From positions 3,561,155-3,625,154 of the forward strand of contig NC_056544.1 in NCBI RefSeq assembly GCF_910596095.1: 64,000 nucleotides of DNA, in the 5' to 3' direction. Each line of letters starts with the position of its first letter. The stretch's first letter is position 1. The position numbers and the translations under genes are program-made. The notes beneath the pieces are model-generated. The model worked only from the letters and a program-made list of their open reading frames with translations. It had not been told where the DNA came from and did no database searches. This document shows, piece by piece, positions 24,001 to 35,031 of this stretch. Origin of the DNA: Thunnus maccoyii (lineage: Eukaryota; Chordata; Actinopteri; Scombriformes; Scombridae).

Positions 24001-25402
24001 TTCAGTTTATTTTGCTTTCGACAGATCAACACCTATTAACTGGTAACTAACCAGTTAATTTTTGAGCAAAATTGTGATGTAGCTTTCGTTTGTGAGAGCT
24101 GTTCAGCAGTAGGTGGTCAGAGCTAGCTTGTCTGCCCTGGCTAACTTTTAGCTCATCTGTCTACTCCTCAAAAGTGTTTTTCAATGCGTTTAGTCACAGT
24201 AACTCTCGATGGCATAACATACTTGGGCTCAAGGTACAAATATAAACAATAATATGAATATAAGTGACCCTGACTATAAGACGACCCCGCCTTTCCAACA
24301 GCTGTTTTTGGAAAAATAATGTTACTTTTTGAATACATCTTACATCATAGTATAGTTACATACTCACCCACTCTCCTGCCAGGCTCAAAAATTATTTTCT
24401 CCAACAGTTAGTATTAATACGACTGCCTGTTTGTCTTTTGAAGCTCCTTATCATCTGCTTCAGCGGTATTTGGCAGCTTGACATATTCTGTTTCTGCAGT
24501 AGAGACAATGGAAGATGCTTTGGACTCGTTTTCACTCTTCATTAATTTATTTCCTCCGTGTTACATGAGCCTTCAGAAACTCCTGCAGGTTAAACTGGAC
24601 TAATGAAACACTTTGAGAGCTAACTGACTCTAACACACTCACTATAAACAGACTTTAAGCCTAGCAACATTAATGCTACAAGCTACCCATAATGCAACAC
24701 TCCGTGTAGCAGTTGGTTTTACACTGGCACTTTATCCATTCAAAAGGAATATCTGATGTTGTGAACATGTAACTTTCAAGCTGTTAGTGGAGCGTGTATG
24801 CAAATTAACCTATAAACTAACATTCATAATTGGTCAAAAATATTCTCGGCAGTTAACTGATAAACAGTTAAACATTGACATCCCTAGTCATAAAACAATG
24901 AGACCATGGTGAACATAAGTAGCCTCATTGTCACAGCAGTGGTATTGCGAGTACAAGACTGGGTGTTGAAGCATAGTGTTTGTGTTCTCGGCATCAGAGG
25001 TGTTGAATTTAACACCACTGATGCAGTCCAGCTATTTAAGCCTTTGTTGTTGTTATGTTATTTCAGAGCAAAGCAGGCGGGACGACCTGGAAGCTCTAGG
25101 TCACATGTTCATGTACTTCCTGCGAGGCAGCCTACCCTGGCAAGGACTCAAGGTGAGGAGACAGCTGATCAGCCATCCAGTGTGATCATCAGTCCAGTCG
25201 TCTTTGTTTTCATCCCTTCCTTCCATGCATGGACCTCTGTCTTCTCTCTGTCACCTAGCATCCATCCATTACCTCTTAGGAATAAATGTCTCCCTGTCTC
25301 TCTCTCTATCAGGCTGACACTCTTAAAGAACGTTATCAGAAGATAGGAGACACAAAGAGAGACACACCAATAGAGGTCCTCTGTGAGAACTTCCCAGGTT
25401 TG

Positions 25403-25439
<37 letters not shown>

Positions 25440-28400
25440 TTACAAAGAAGCAGTATTTCTGCGCAGTTGTTGCATATAAACTCAGGCTAGCATATGTTGA
25501 TCAAATTTTGTGTGTGTGAATCTGTGCATGTGTGTGTTTGGTGCCTGTGCGTGTGTGTGTATGTAACAGAAGAGATGGCCACCTACCTGCGGTACGTGCG
25601 TCGGCTGGACTTCTTCGAGAAGCCAGACTACGACTATCTGAGGAAACTCTTTACGGACCTCTTTGACAGAAACGGATACATCTTTGACTACCAGTATGAC
25701 TGGACTGGAAAGCCACTGGTTAGTGTGGAACGGGTGTTTTGTGCTGCACACACACACACAGTAAGCTCCTGGGTTTAGGTCAGGGTGAACCCTGAGAGGT
25801 CAGTGTAGCAGTGAGACATAATGACTCACCTTCTGTGTGAAGAGGAACTGATGGAGTCATGCTATTAATTTAGACTCATATCTCCAGAAAATCAGAGACA
25901 CTTCCTTCTCCTTTACAAAGTTTCTTTGTCAGCTGTTATCTGAATAGACTCACTCAGCAGAAAACAGTGTTAAAGTTTAAATAACGTGAGCCTTGATGTC
26001 AGTGGTGAGGTTTGTAATTTGAGTTGTACACAAACATTCAGCGCATCACTCTCAAGCGTCTACATTTGTTGCGATTAGTTTTTTATGAGTCGCACAGAGC
26101 TTCTAGTGTAGCCCCTCCATAGTACAACAGTGTCATCCATAAGATCACTAATATGATGTTCCTTCTTCTGATGCCATGTTGACCTCACTTTTCTTGTATG
26201 TTTAGCCCACTCCTATTGGTCCAGTGGCCAGTGAGACTCCACTACAGACGAGCAACCGAGAGAAAGCACCGCAGACCAAAAACCAGGTACATACACTCAT
26301 TCTCAACAAATATGCACCGTGCTCAAAGCACCATGCTTTTCCCAATATATGGAACTTTATCTGCCAAACATTATTCGTCAACACTAGCCATGCTGCGTCT
26401 AATTAAAAAGAGGTACTTAAAAACCAGTCTATGTGCCAGCCCAGTCAAAAAAACACACAACACACACATGAAGCAGGCCTGCCTCTCTCTCACAGTGCTG
26501 CTCCTTTAGCTCTTGTCATATTCTTGTTTGCTCCACTTGTCAGCAGTTAGCTGGCCTTGTTGCAGGGCTAACTCGCTTGGTTTCTTTTGTCAATTAAAAC
26601 TAAAGATAACAGCAGATATACAAGCAGTGCTGCAGTGATCCGAATTAATAACGGACTAGAATAAAAACCTCATTGTTACGTTTAATCTTTCTTGTACTAC
26701 CTCAACACCAAGATAGTTAACTTTAAGAGTATAGTTATTGCAACTGTGTAGTGTTATCCCCTGTTGGGCTTTTCCACGTTTTGCTGTTAACAAAATGGAA
26801 TCACAGGAGATGTTCTTTGACACTGATCAACAGGAAAGCCCCAACACACTGAGTATCAGTCACCTCCTGTAGGCTGTGAAATGTTTATTGCTTGCTTCCT
26901 CATAGAGGATGGCAGCTGGAGTCAGATTGGATCCACAGCAGTTATAGTGGATTCCATTTCCACAGCTTTCAAACGTGCACACATAGTAGACAGATGTAGA
27001 GGTGTGTGTACACCGTATATCTCTGTGAAAACACTAGTATCTAGGGCCGCCCCCGGTGGCCTGATGGTAAAGGCGCCTGCAATGTCCACGGTTGGACTCC
27101 AGGCTGCGGGACCCTCGTTGCATGTCGTACCTCTCTCTCTCTCTCTCTCTTCCTGTGTTTCAGTTGATCAGTGTCAGAAAACCTAATTATTGTGTCTCTC
27201 ATATAATGTTATTACTTTAAAACATGGAAAAACTAATGAGGTGGGAAAATACTTTGCTGTAGACGCTGAGTGTTGGCGTGTTGATAGAAATCCAGTTGTG
27301 TGCTGTGTTTTTAAAAAATGGTGTTAAATGTCAATAGTTTTCATTGTATTTACCACAATCAGATATTGTAGAATCATTGCAACACTTGTCCGTTTACACC
27401 TTCGTACAAACAACACACACACACACAAGGGCTGAGCGGTATAATCTAAAATTCATATAAATGTTTATCATGGTGTATATACATCACAGTGTATATGTTT
27501 CCCTTCTAATTTCAGTACAGAATGATTGAAATGCAGTGCAGGATTCTGGGATACTAATTGTTTATTGCTTGGAGTTAAAGTTATTCACTGTTAACAATTA
27601 ATACACAACACTGAGTTGGTAGTTCAAATATTGTATCCCAATCAATGTCTCGCTGTGCTGTTTGTTATACCGCCCGTCCCTACTTTTACACTTAGTAACA
27701 CAAATGCAGTCCAGATTTACCAGTAGTAAATTTGGGTCTTCATCCTAAAAAGCAGGTTTGAGGTTAGTAAGGTTGAAAATACCACCTTCCCCCTTTTGCA
27801 TGGGGCTCTCACACACTCTAACTGTACTGCACACCGGAGTGCTCACCCTCCTGTTGCTCCTCCACCAAATACTGACTCTGAACTCACTGTTTCTTTTCTG
27901 TTTCCTTTTGCACTCTTTCCCCATTCTTTTCTCCTCCTCGCCGTACCGCTCCTCACCCGGCCCACTCCTCTCCTCCATCTGCTTGTCTTCCCACTTTGCC
28001 TTTCGCGTCACCGCTCGACCTCCTCTCCACACTCTGTTCCGTCCTGTCTCTTCCCTCCTTTCCAATTGCGACCCTCTCACCTGCCCTATTCACCTTATCT
28101 CCCTTCTCACCACCACCACCGCCTCCTCCTCCTCTTCCTCCTCTTCCTCCTCCCTTCTTGTTTCTCCTGCAATCGGCTTCCCGTCTCCTCTAGTCTCCAG
28201 AGGGGAAAGGCAGTGAGTCCCAGCCCACTCCAGTCACCAATCGAGAGCTGCTGGGCTCCCATCTCACTGCTGATAGACTGGGCGGGTCTGTCCAGGTACT
28301 GAGAGGAAGGGTTAGCTCTGCTGGCTTCCTGTCTGTCTGCCTACCTGTCTTTCTGTCTGCCTGCATGACCCTCTTTGTCTCTGCAGCAGGGCTGACCTCC

Positions 28401-30294
28401 AGTCTGTTCGCTCACAACCTCAGGAATTCCTTCATATGGGAATATTGTAATGGAGGTTAAAACCTTTTTTTTATCCATGTTAGGTTTGTGCAGCATATGT
28501 TTTTTTTTTCCAGCTCTGCGTCATGTTTACATTCAGCAATTTTAACACTTTAACTGTTACTACCACGACTTTATTAACATTAAAATAATCAAGTGTCTGC
28601 AAGGGGATACAAGGTGGTTGCCCAGCTTCTCTGTAGACAATTGATTTTGTGAGTTGACCAGTGAGGAGATAGAAGAGGCTGTGTTTCATACTGTGTATGC
28701 AGCAAAAACTAGAATAAGCAATAGAAAAGCAGCAGAGGTTAGTGTACGCTGGTAGTCATTGCTTGCATCATAAGAGTCGGTGTGGTTTATTGTAGCCATT
28801 TCACACATAAACTCTGTGTGTGACACTGAGGCTTTGGCTTTTCATCCTAGACTGGTGTTGATCTGTAGATATAGTATGTGGTCTTGTTTAATTCTATGCT
28901 GGCCTGGGTCCAGACCTTTAAACTCCACCCACTCAACTTGACTGACTGGAGTGTAACGAGCTGACTGACATCAGGCGAATTCTATGCTTTTCATCTTTCA
29001 AAACGGTTAGACAGCAACTAGCGGTCACTATAGCAACATGTAGCGACTCGCTGATGTGATCAAACCACAGCGCAGAGGTAAATGTGCTGGTGTAAAGTTA
29101 ATTTCAGCAAAGCTTTGTCTTCTTTGTGTGATTATTTTTTTTTTTTTTTTTTTTATGGTAAGGACAGCAGCTTCTCTTGTTTTGTTTGTACTGCACAGCA
29201 CTGTTTCACATAAATGCAGTGCACAGGGGAATAAAACATTAACACACACACACACACCTTCCAATCATGTGACCATTCACAGATCATCAATATCAAAAAG
29301 TGGTTTGTTCTGTCGCCTACAATGATACCCTCTTTACTTCTTTTGAACCCTCAGTTTGTTTTTGATGGAACTTTATTTTTTCATTTCCCCACCGAGACAC
29401 ACATACACATCGCTTTTTGCTATAAATTCCGTCTGCTTCAATCAACAAAGCACCACAAACACTGTCTGCCATTAAGCAGCTGTTTTGCATGGCAACAAGA
29501 TGAATGTTGGCGATGCCTGTATCTCCGGAGGTGTGAAGCTTCCTGGATGTCACAGCTCGTACGGACAGTAAAGACCACGTCCACATTAAGCTAGCTACAT
29601 TTGAAAACTTTTCCTTTGTGATGACACACAGCAGGACACTGATGGACTGTTTAGCTGACACTCAGCAAAGTTCCCAGCCTCTGGAAGGAAGATGGTTTTT
29701 ATGTTTTTCTATTGTTTTGATGTTTCAGTGAGGGAAAAGTAACTTCTTAGAAACAACCTGAAAACACTAGTGAGGGTTTGTTGTTTTCACACACAAACAG
29801 CGTTTTCAGATTTACCTGCCTTAGTGTGGACGTAACACGAGTCTTTTTTTTTTATAATTTTGTCCCATCGAGATAGGACGTCGGTACATCTGTGCTCAAC
29901 TTCCTTTTCTCACCTCCAGGTTATGAGTTCAACCAATGGAGAGCTGAATACAGACGACCCCACTGCAGGACACTCCAACGCACCAATCACAGCCAACGCA
30001 GAGGTGGAAGTGGCTGATGATACCAAGTAAGGACACACACACACACAAAAACTATGTGAAGAGTATGTCAGCACCTGCCGCTCATCTTTTAACTGTTTAT
30101 TCACCAACAAACTTCTGCAGTTGAAAACAACAACAACAACAAACCTGTGCAAAGCTGCTCACTGTAACTGTCTCCAACACTTCCTGTGGCTTTGTCATTC
30201 TTTTTTTCTGCATGGCTTTTACTCTGAAAAGCAGTGCTTCAGGAAGTGTTGACTTAGCAGTAACAGCATGCTGACAAGTCAAAAGTCTGCGTTC

Positions 30295-30347
<53 letters not shown>

Positions 30348-31271
30348 TTTGTGGTATGTTTATTATTATTATCTGTTCTATTTTTTAGGTTGGTCAAAAA
30401 GTCACATGGGCCATTTTATATTTACTATTGAGAAGTAGACAAAGCCTCTGATATATGAATATAAGTTCATGCATCTTTAGCCGTCCCTCCTGCCAGTCAG
30501 TTTCTGATTTATCAATGAAAGCATCATAATAACCTCCTGATAAGTTGAAGGTGATTGTCTCTTGCAAATTGCTTTTTTAACCATGTAAAACAATTAAGTG
30601 TGATGTTGCTACAGATAAACACAGCAAACCAATGTAGGTGTCCTCCATCACCACATACAGTTATATCAGGGAGTTGGCTAATTTTTCTTTCTCTTTACTT
30701 TGTGAATACACCCCATAATCCTTCCTAACATCATCTCCATGACCCTTAAAATACGTTCTTCATGCACATCCACTCCTCTGCTAATGTTTGATCCACCAGT
30801 CATCCTCATACGGTCAGCAGATATTGCAGAAAAGTAATGTTAGGAATGTAGATTATTAAAGCTCCTGAAAACTTATAACATTAAATATTCTGACAATCAA
30901 AGTTAAAGTTTGGAATCAAAAAATCTTAGTTAATAACCTTAGTTAATATTTATTGAGAGGGTCTAGTCTGCTTCATCAGGACAGTGCATGTGGTTTGATT
31001 TGTGGTTTTGAAACATGTGTTTTGTCATGTTTTGATTCAGATATTGCAAAATAAGATTGGTCACTTCAAACCAGTGAGAGGAGCACAGACAAAAACAGAC
31101 ACAGAAATCTCTCATGTGAAAAAAAAAACCCAAAACCGTTGCAACTTTTTCAGTTTGTTTTGCATATGTACAATAGCTTTATTTGCAGTCTGTTAATGCT
31201 GGTTTGTGTGTTGCAGGTGCTGCTGTTTCTTCAAGAGGAGGAAGAGGAAAGCTCTCCAGAGACACAAATGA
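21060..31271 (+). CDS. csnk1g2: Casein kinase 1 gamma 2
   Basis: Palmitoylated, membrane-bound Ser/Thr kinase; CK1-gamma proteins phosphorylate LRP6 in Wnt signalling. Constitutive coding exons: 21060-21338, 21624-21693, 23276-23424, 23546-23780, 25067-25152, 25313-25397, 25570-25718, 26206-26286, 29920-30026, 31217-31271. They total 1296 nt, 431 residues. The start MDFDKRG and the segment [13 protein letters not shown] match the gamma-2 paralogue. Kinase landmarks: glycine loop [11 protein letters not shown], Lys92 in VAIKL, Asp182 in YRDVKPENF, Asp205 of DFG, then [12 protein letters not shown]. The tail [20 protein letters not shown] is typical of CK1-gamma, and three cysteines (415-417) before a basic end ([14 protein letters not shown]) form the lipid-anchor motif. 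Residues 9-25 are a glycine run absent from human gamma-2 (415 residues). A cassette exon at 28194-28295 could extend it to 465. Confidence 0.96.
21084..21134 (+). repeat. Polyglycine-coding GGN tract in csnk1g2 exon
   Basis: Seventeen consecutive glycine codons (GGG, GGA, GGC and GGT mixed) between MDFDKRGV and KGETEEG. The mixed codons indicate that the protein run is older than a pure trinucleotide expansion, or has been interrupted. Confidence 0.95.
23988..24886. mobile_element. ~900-bp degraded DNA transposon in csnk1g2 intron
   Basis: The left end reads tagggacgtcagttt and the right end, on the minus strand, tagggatgtcaatgttt. Both continue into related AT-rich sequence with 'agttaa' motifs, giving imperfect terminal inverted repeats of about 60 bp. 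A nested segment starting 'gtgaccctgactataagacg' resembles another dispersed fish repeat. No intact ORF. Confidence 0.55.
25405..25438. repeat. (CA)n microsatellite
   Basis: About 17 CA units, a few bases past the donor of the csnk1g2 exon ending at 25397. Confidence 0.9.
27044..27151 (+). mobile_element. tRNA-derived SINE in csnk1g2 intron
   Basis: A tRNA-like head with an A-box-like 'tggcctgatggtaaaggcg' and a B-box-like 'ggttggactcc', spaced as in an RNA polymerase III internal promoter. It is followed by 'ggctgcgggaccctcgttgc' and a (CT)n tail from 27131. The head starts 'ggccgcccccggtggcc'. It is not a functional tRNA: no cloverleaf closes cleanly. Inserted in the sense direction of csnk1g2. 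Confidence 0.8.
27830..28193 (+). promoter_or_regulatory. Long pyrimidine tract preceding the csnk1g2 cassette exon
   Basis: Roughly 360 nt almost wholly C and T on the plus strand (runs such as cctcctcctcctcttcctcc), ending in the acceptor ccgtctcctctag at 28193. It is far longer than an ordinary polypyrimidine tract. Such stretches bind PTB-type splicing repressors, which would suit regulated inclusion of the next exon; that is inference. Confidence 0.5.
28194..28295 (+). CDS. csnk1g2: Cassette exon of csnk1g2 (34 codons, phase 0)
   Basis: The exon lies between constitutive exons 26206-26286 and 29920-30026, both joined at phase 0, and is 102 nt long, so it can be included or skipped without a frameshift. 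It has an AG acceptor at 28192-28193 and a GT donor at 28296. Its translation begins [14 protein letters not shown] and ends [11 protein letters not shown]. That end matches, from memory, the alternatively spliced insert of human CSNK1G3 (…LAADRHGGSVQ) at the same place, just before the STNGELN segment. Position, phase and sequence together make it a genuine alternative exon. The insert falls in the tail between kinase domain and lipid anchor. Its role is unknown to me. Confidence 0.8.
29577..29833. mobile_element. MITE with ~32-bp terminal inverted repeats in csnk1g2 intron
   Basis: The left end (acgtccacattaagctagct) faces a right end that reads acgtccacactaaggcaggt on the minus strand. The 257-bp element ends about 85 bp before the next csnk1g2 exon (29920). 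Non-coding. Confidence 0.72.
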
Positions 31272-31330
31272 AAACGAGCAACAAGAGAGACACCCCTGCT
31301 CTCTTTTTCACCATCTCTTTTTCTTCCTTT

Positions 31331-31415
<85 letters not shown>
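31331..31415. repeat. (CT)n microsatellite in csnk1g2 3' UTR
   Basis: About 42 uninterrupted CT units, 60 nt after the csnk1g2 stop codon. The length is likely polymorphic. Confidence 0.92.
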
Positions 31416-31416
<1 letters not shown>

Positions 31417-31935
31417 GCCCTCTTCATTTAACCTCCCCTCCTCTCTCTCTTCCCCCTCTCAGTCCCCCTCTCTCCCTCCTCCTCCTCTGCTCTTGGAGGT
31501 CCTGTAGTCTACCTTGGGTTGGCTGGACTGGCTGGACCACCAGGCAGCAGAATATGTTTGCTAAGCTGATCTACTGGTTTCTGCTGCTCTGGACTGAGCA
31601 GACAGAGTAACACGTGTTCGCCGTTCCAACCCGGAGCTTTAAATGTGGACTAGCTGCACCAGCGGTGGACTCTTCATGTATTTATGGTCACAAACTGAAC
31701 CGAAACTGGATCAACACAAACTGCTGTGGGGGGGCAAAGTGACCACAAATGAACAGTTGTTAGACTGTAAAAGGTGAGACTGGATTCAGCTGGGTAACTG
31801 GCAGACTGGTTAGTTATCTATTTTTTGATTTTTGATTTTTTTTTTTTTTTTTTTTTCCTTCCTTACTGACTGGTTCAGAGGAGAGAGATGCGTATTTCTG
31901 AGGAGATACAGCAATGAGACTGTCGGACCACACGT

Positions 31936-31972
<37 letters not shown>

Positions 31973-32453
31973 CACGCACGTACAAACACGCTGTACATTT
32001 ACTCGAGCTCATCAAAAAGAGACTTCATGGACGAAAAGATGCAGCTCTCACACATAGTCTATAAAGTTTTTATTCCCTCGGGTCAAAGGAAGTACACAGT
32101 GAGCGGCTATGTCTATTTCCTGCGATGGATAGGGCTCGGTGTACTTCTCAGACACATTCACCCTCAGAGGAAAACCTCACAACCACCAGAATCAAAAGTT
32201 TAAAAAGATGTTTATGTAAAAACTATGCTTTTTTTTTCCGTTTTAATTTGTAACTAAAAAAAAAGACTGTCTACGATTTGGAACCTGTGTTTTTTTTCTG
32301 TCTTTTTGAGTTGTTCTAAAAGTTTGTGTTTTGTAGCTTCTAGTGTGTTCCTCAAAATGTAATTTTTTAAATAACTTGTATTTTTAATTTTCCTCTTTCT
32401 CTCTGGGTTGGAGGATGGAAAGTCGGATAACTCCATTAAAAACAACCAAACAA

Positions 32454-32459
32454 AATAAA
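32454..32459 (+). terminator. csnk1g2 polyadenylation signal
   Basis: AATAAA about 1.18 kb after the stop, preceded by an ATTAAA 19 nt upstream. Either could be used. Confidence 0.5.
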
Positions 32460-32950
32460 AACTTATCTTTATTTAAGGTGACTGTGAACAGTATTTTTGA
32501 AAGTCTTTTAGAAGGGATGTTTTTGCCTGTATTGAAGTGTATCATTTAACTTGCTACAGTTACAGCACAAGCAGGTGAGGATGTGGGTCTGGAAAATTGA
32601 AAGAAGCGTTATTCTAGCTTGAATGTTTTCAGAAAAATGTGTGTAAATGTCTCAAGCTGACAGTAAAGGTTCAATCAAACTAAACGGCATACTGAGCGTC
32701 TACAGCCTTGCTAGCGTGTCTGTAAGGCTGTAATGGACATTGTAAAGAATACCAAATTGTAAGATGGATAACAGTTTTATTGATCCTCAGCAATCACAGC
32801 CTGGTTTTATACCTCTGAATACTGCACACGTATTCAATTTGTTTAGCAATCCAGTGAAAGGAAATGGTTGTCAAGCTACAATAGTTGTGGCAAAGGTATA
32901 AATGGTTGTGGTTGTTATTCTAACATTCTCACAAATAATGATGTTGTGAA

Positions 32951-32980
32951 GTTAGCATGTTAGCATGCTAACATGCTAAC
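32951..32980. repeat. Perfect 30-bp palindrome inside a family E fragment
   Basis: The half-site gttagcatgttagca is followed directly by its exact reverse complement, tgctaacatgctaac. It lies in a fragment of the dispersed repeat also seen at 10380-10700 and 36755-37390, where 'gcatgctaacat' also occurs. Confidence 0.85.
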
Positions 32981-33992
32981 TGACATGCAAATTAGAACTA
33001 AACACAAAGTACAACTTGCAACTACTGTGCAAATATTATTTACGCATATAAGCTTTACAAATGCAAATATGGTTTAAGATGAAAAAAAAAATGTACACAT
33101 GTAAACAATATTTGCACTATTTTCTCTCCGTAGTGGTTTATGAGGAAAGGTTGTGGAAGATGCTGGTGTTCCTGCTGTCATGTCCACATCCCAGGTTTCT
33201 AGTTTTCTTAAAAGAATCTCCCGAACTCAATCCTGGCAATGTCACTGTATGCTCTGGCACACTTGGAAATGAGAGGTGTTAATTATTTGAAAAAATTGAT
33301 GCAGAATTGACCTGTTGCACATGATTATCAATGGGGAACCAATCAAAGGAGGATAAACCAGGAGTAGTGTGATACTTACACTGATATGGAGCCTGGCAGA
33401 CACATTTTACAGCTACTGGCTGTTAATATGAATCTTGATCAGGGTAAAAAAAATAAATACATGTGAAATAATTAATAACAGTCAGGTCACTAGGAGATAG
33501 AAACCTAATTTATAGGAATTTCCTATTTAATATAGATATCCAAGCACCAGCTAGAAGAGAAATGTGGTTTTGTGGTTCAATATTAGTTTTGTTGTCAGGT
33601 TTCCAAAGTTTGATGTGTTTTTTTTTTTTTTTTTAATTATTGACTTGGACTTTGGAAACACCACATGATTAATAACTAATGAAGGTGAGGCTTTGCTCTT
33701 CTCAACAGAGATGGTGTCAAATATAGCAACATTTCAACTTTAAAAAACCCAAGTGTTGTAATTCCAGATAACTGTATTTTACACCCAGATAAGGTATTGA
33801 GGTAGTATCTGGGTTCCTGGTCTCCAGGGTGTAGAGGTGAAGTCATAAGTTGTGTCAGCGTAGCCCTTCAGATTCTAAACATTACTCCTTTTTATAACAT
33901 ACCTGCAACTTTTTGGAACAGTTATTTACAGAACTGAGAAACATTAAATGCTTTGTTGACGTGCATCTCAGCACATAGCAAGGCAGTGAATG

Positions 33993-34000
33993 TGACGTCA
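33993..34000 (+). promoter_or_regulatory. Consensus CRE (TGACGTCA)
   Basis: A full palindromic cAMP-response element about 1.0 kb upstream of the mfsd12 ATG. TCACATG (an E-box core) lies at 34016-34022 and a second CRE-like TTACGTCA at 34319-34326. Functional use is unproven. Confidence 0.35.
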
Positions 34001-34139
34001 GAGCCCTACATGCTGTCACATGTAAACCTTTTTTTGTATTTTAACAATGACAATTATTGTAGTTCACCTAAATAGCAAAATATGCACAAAAAATGTCCGC
34101 TAGTGGCCAACGTGGCTGTGATTTATAGATTTTAAATGA

Positions 34140-35031
34140 CATATGACATCTTTGGTTTATTGTGCAACAGCGGAAGTGAGTTGGGGATATCTCTCTCATT
34201 TCTTCGCTTTACTACATAGTCACTCTTTGGCTGTCAGTCTGCCGTCGCGGCTCACGCTATTGGCTGAGTGGAGCAAGAAGGGTTTCCTATTGGTCCACTC
34301 CTCCGGGTTTTTTTACGCTTACGTCATCATCGGCGGTCTGTGTTGTTATGAACATCTGTTTGTATGTTTATCGCCAGATGTGGGTTGCGTTTGTCTGTGA
34401 ATGTCGGCGATAATGCCGCCGCCCGGTGTTTTCCGCTCCGCTGCGGGTTTGACCTCCCGCACAGCTGCCATGGAGTGAAAAGAAGAACAACAGGCTCTTC
34501 GGGGGTTTGTGTCTCGTTTTGAGGTCATTTTAATGGCATTCTGATCGTTTTCATTGTTTTTCAACAGCGTAATTTACTCGATTACACCCGGCGGTAGGCT
34601 GAGGTCGAGAATCCCGCTCACGTTTCATCATTTTTACAGATAAGCAGGTGTTTACATGTGATGCTAGTTAAGGGTGATGAAAAGCCGGTTTTATCCACGG
34701 GTGCTGCTCTGTTTCGGTTTTCATTCCTGTTCACATGCTCCTCCTGGCTTCTCTACACTGTCACCTGATTACAAGAGGAAACTGACTGAGATTGAAGGGA
34801 ATATCTCTGTGTCGTTGCTGCGGCGGGTGGTATAATTTGCTGAAGAGACAAACGCATACAGATAGAGGAAAATAGCATGTGAAAAAAGGGAACCGAAACA
34901 GCCGTCATTTACCAGTCAACTCCTCCTAAAGTCTGAAAAAGTTCGAGGTCATTAAGGCAACTAACCCGTGTTAACATAGCTGAACAAAGTGCGTGTTGCG
35001 ATCGTAGTTTTAAGCGTTTTTTGTCGTCATA
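34140..35031 (+). promoter_or_regulatory. mfsd12 promoter / CpG-rich 5' region
   Basis: From about 34230 the sequence becomes CpG-rich (gccgtcgcggctcacgc, gataatgccgccgcccgg, cattttccgctccgctgcgg-like runs). It contains two inverted CCAAT boxes (ATTGG at 34259-34263 and 34289-34293) and a CRE-like site at 34319. No TATA box is evident. The coding start follows at 35032. Whether 5'-UTR introns exist cannot be told. Confidence 0.55.

Larger units (their letters stand above)
31272..32460 (+). other. csnk1g2 3' UTR
   Basis: Runs from the stop codon to candidate signals ATTAAA (32435-32440) and AATAAA (32454-32459). It contains a long (CT)n run (31331-31415), poly-T near 31838, and a (CA)n run (about 31937-31967). 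No competing ORF. Confidence 0.6.
32461..34130. other. Spacer between csnk1g2 and mfsd12
   Basis: Largely AT-rich and non-coding. Contains a fragment of repeat family E around a perfect palindrome (32951-32980), a poly-T run near 33620 and a consensus CRE (33993-34000). No gene seen. Confidence 0.5.

Noticed and set aside
27044..27151. Functional tRNA gene
   Set aside because: A- and B-box-like motifs are present but the arms do not pair into a cloverleaf and a CT tail follows; it is a SINE.
27745..28302. Long overlapping ORFs on both strands (up to 168 codons)
   Set aside because: They come from the low-complexity pyrimidine tract, which lacks stops by composition. Only the 34-codon cassette exon has splice sites, phase and homology.
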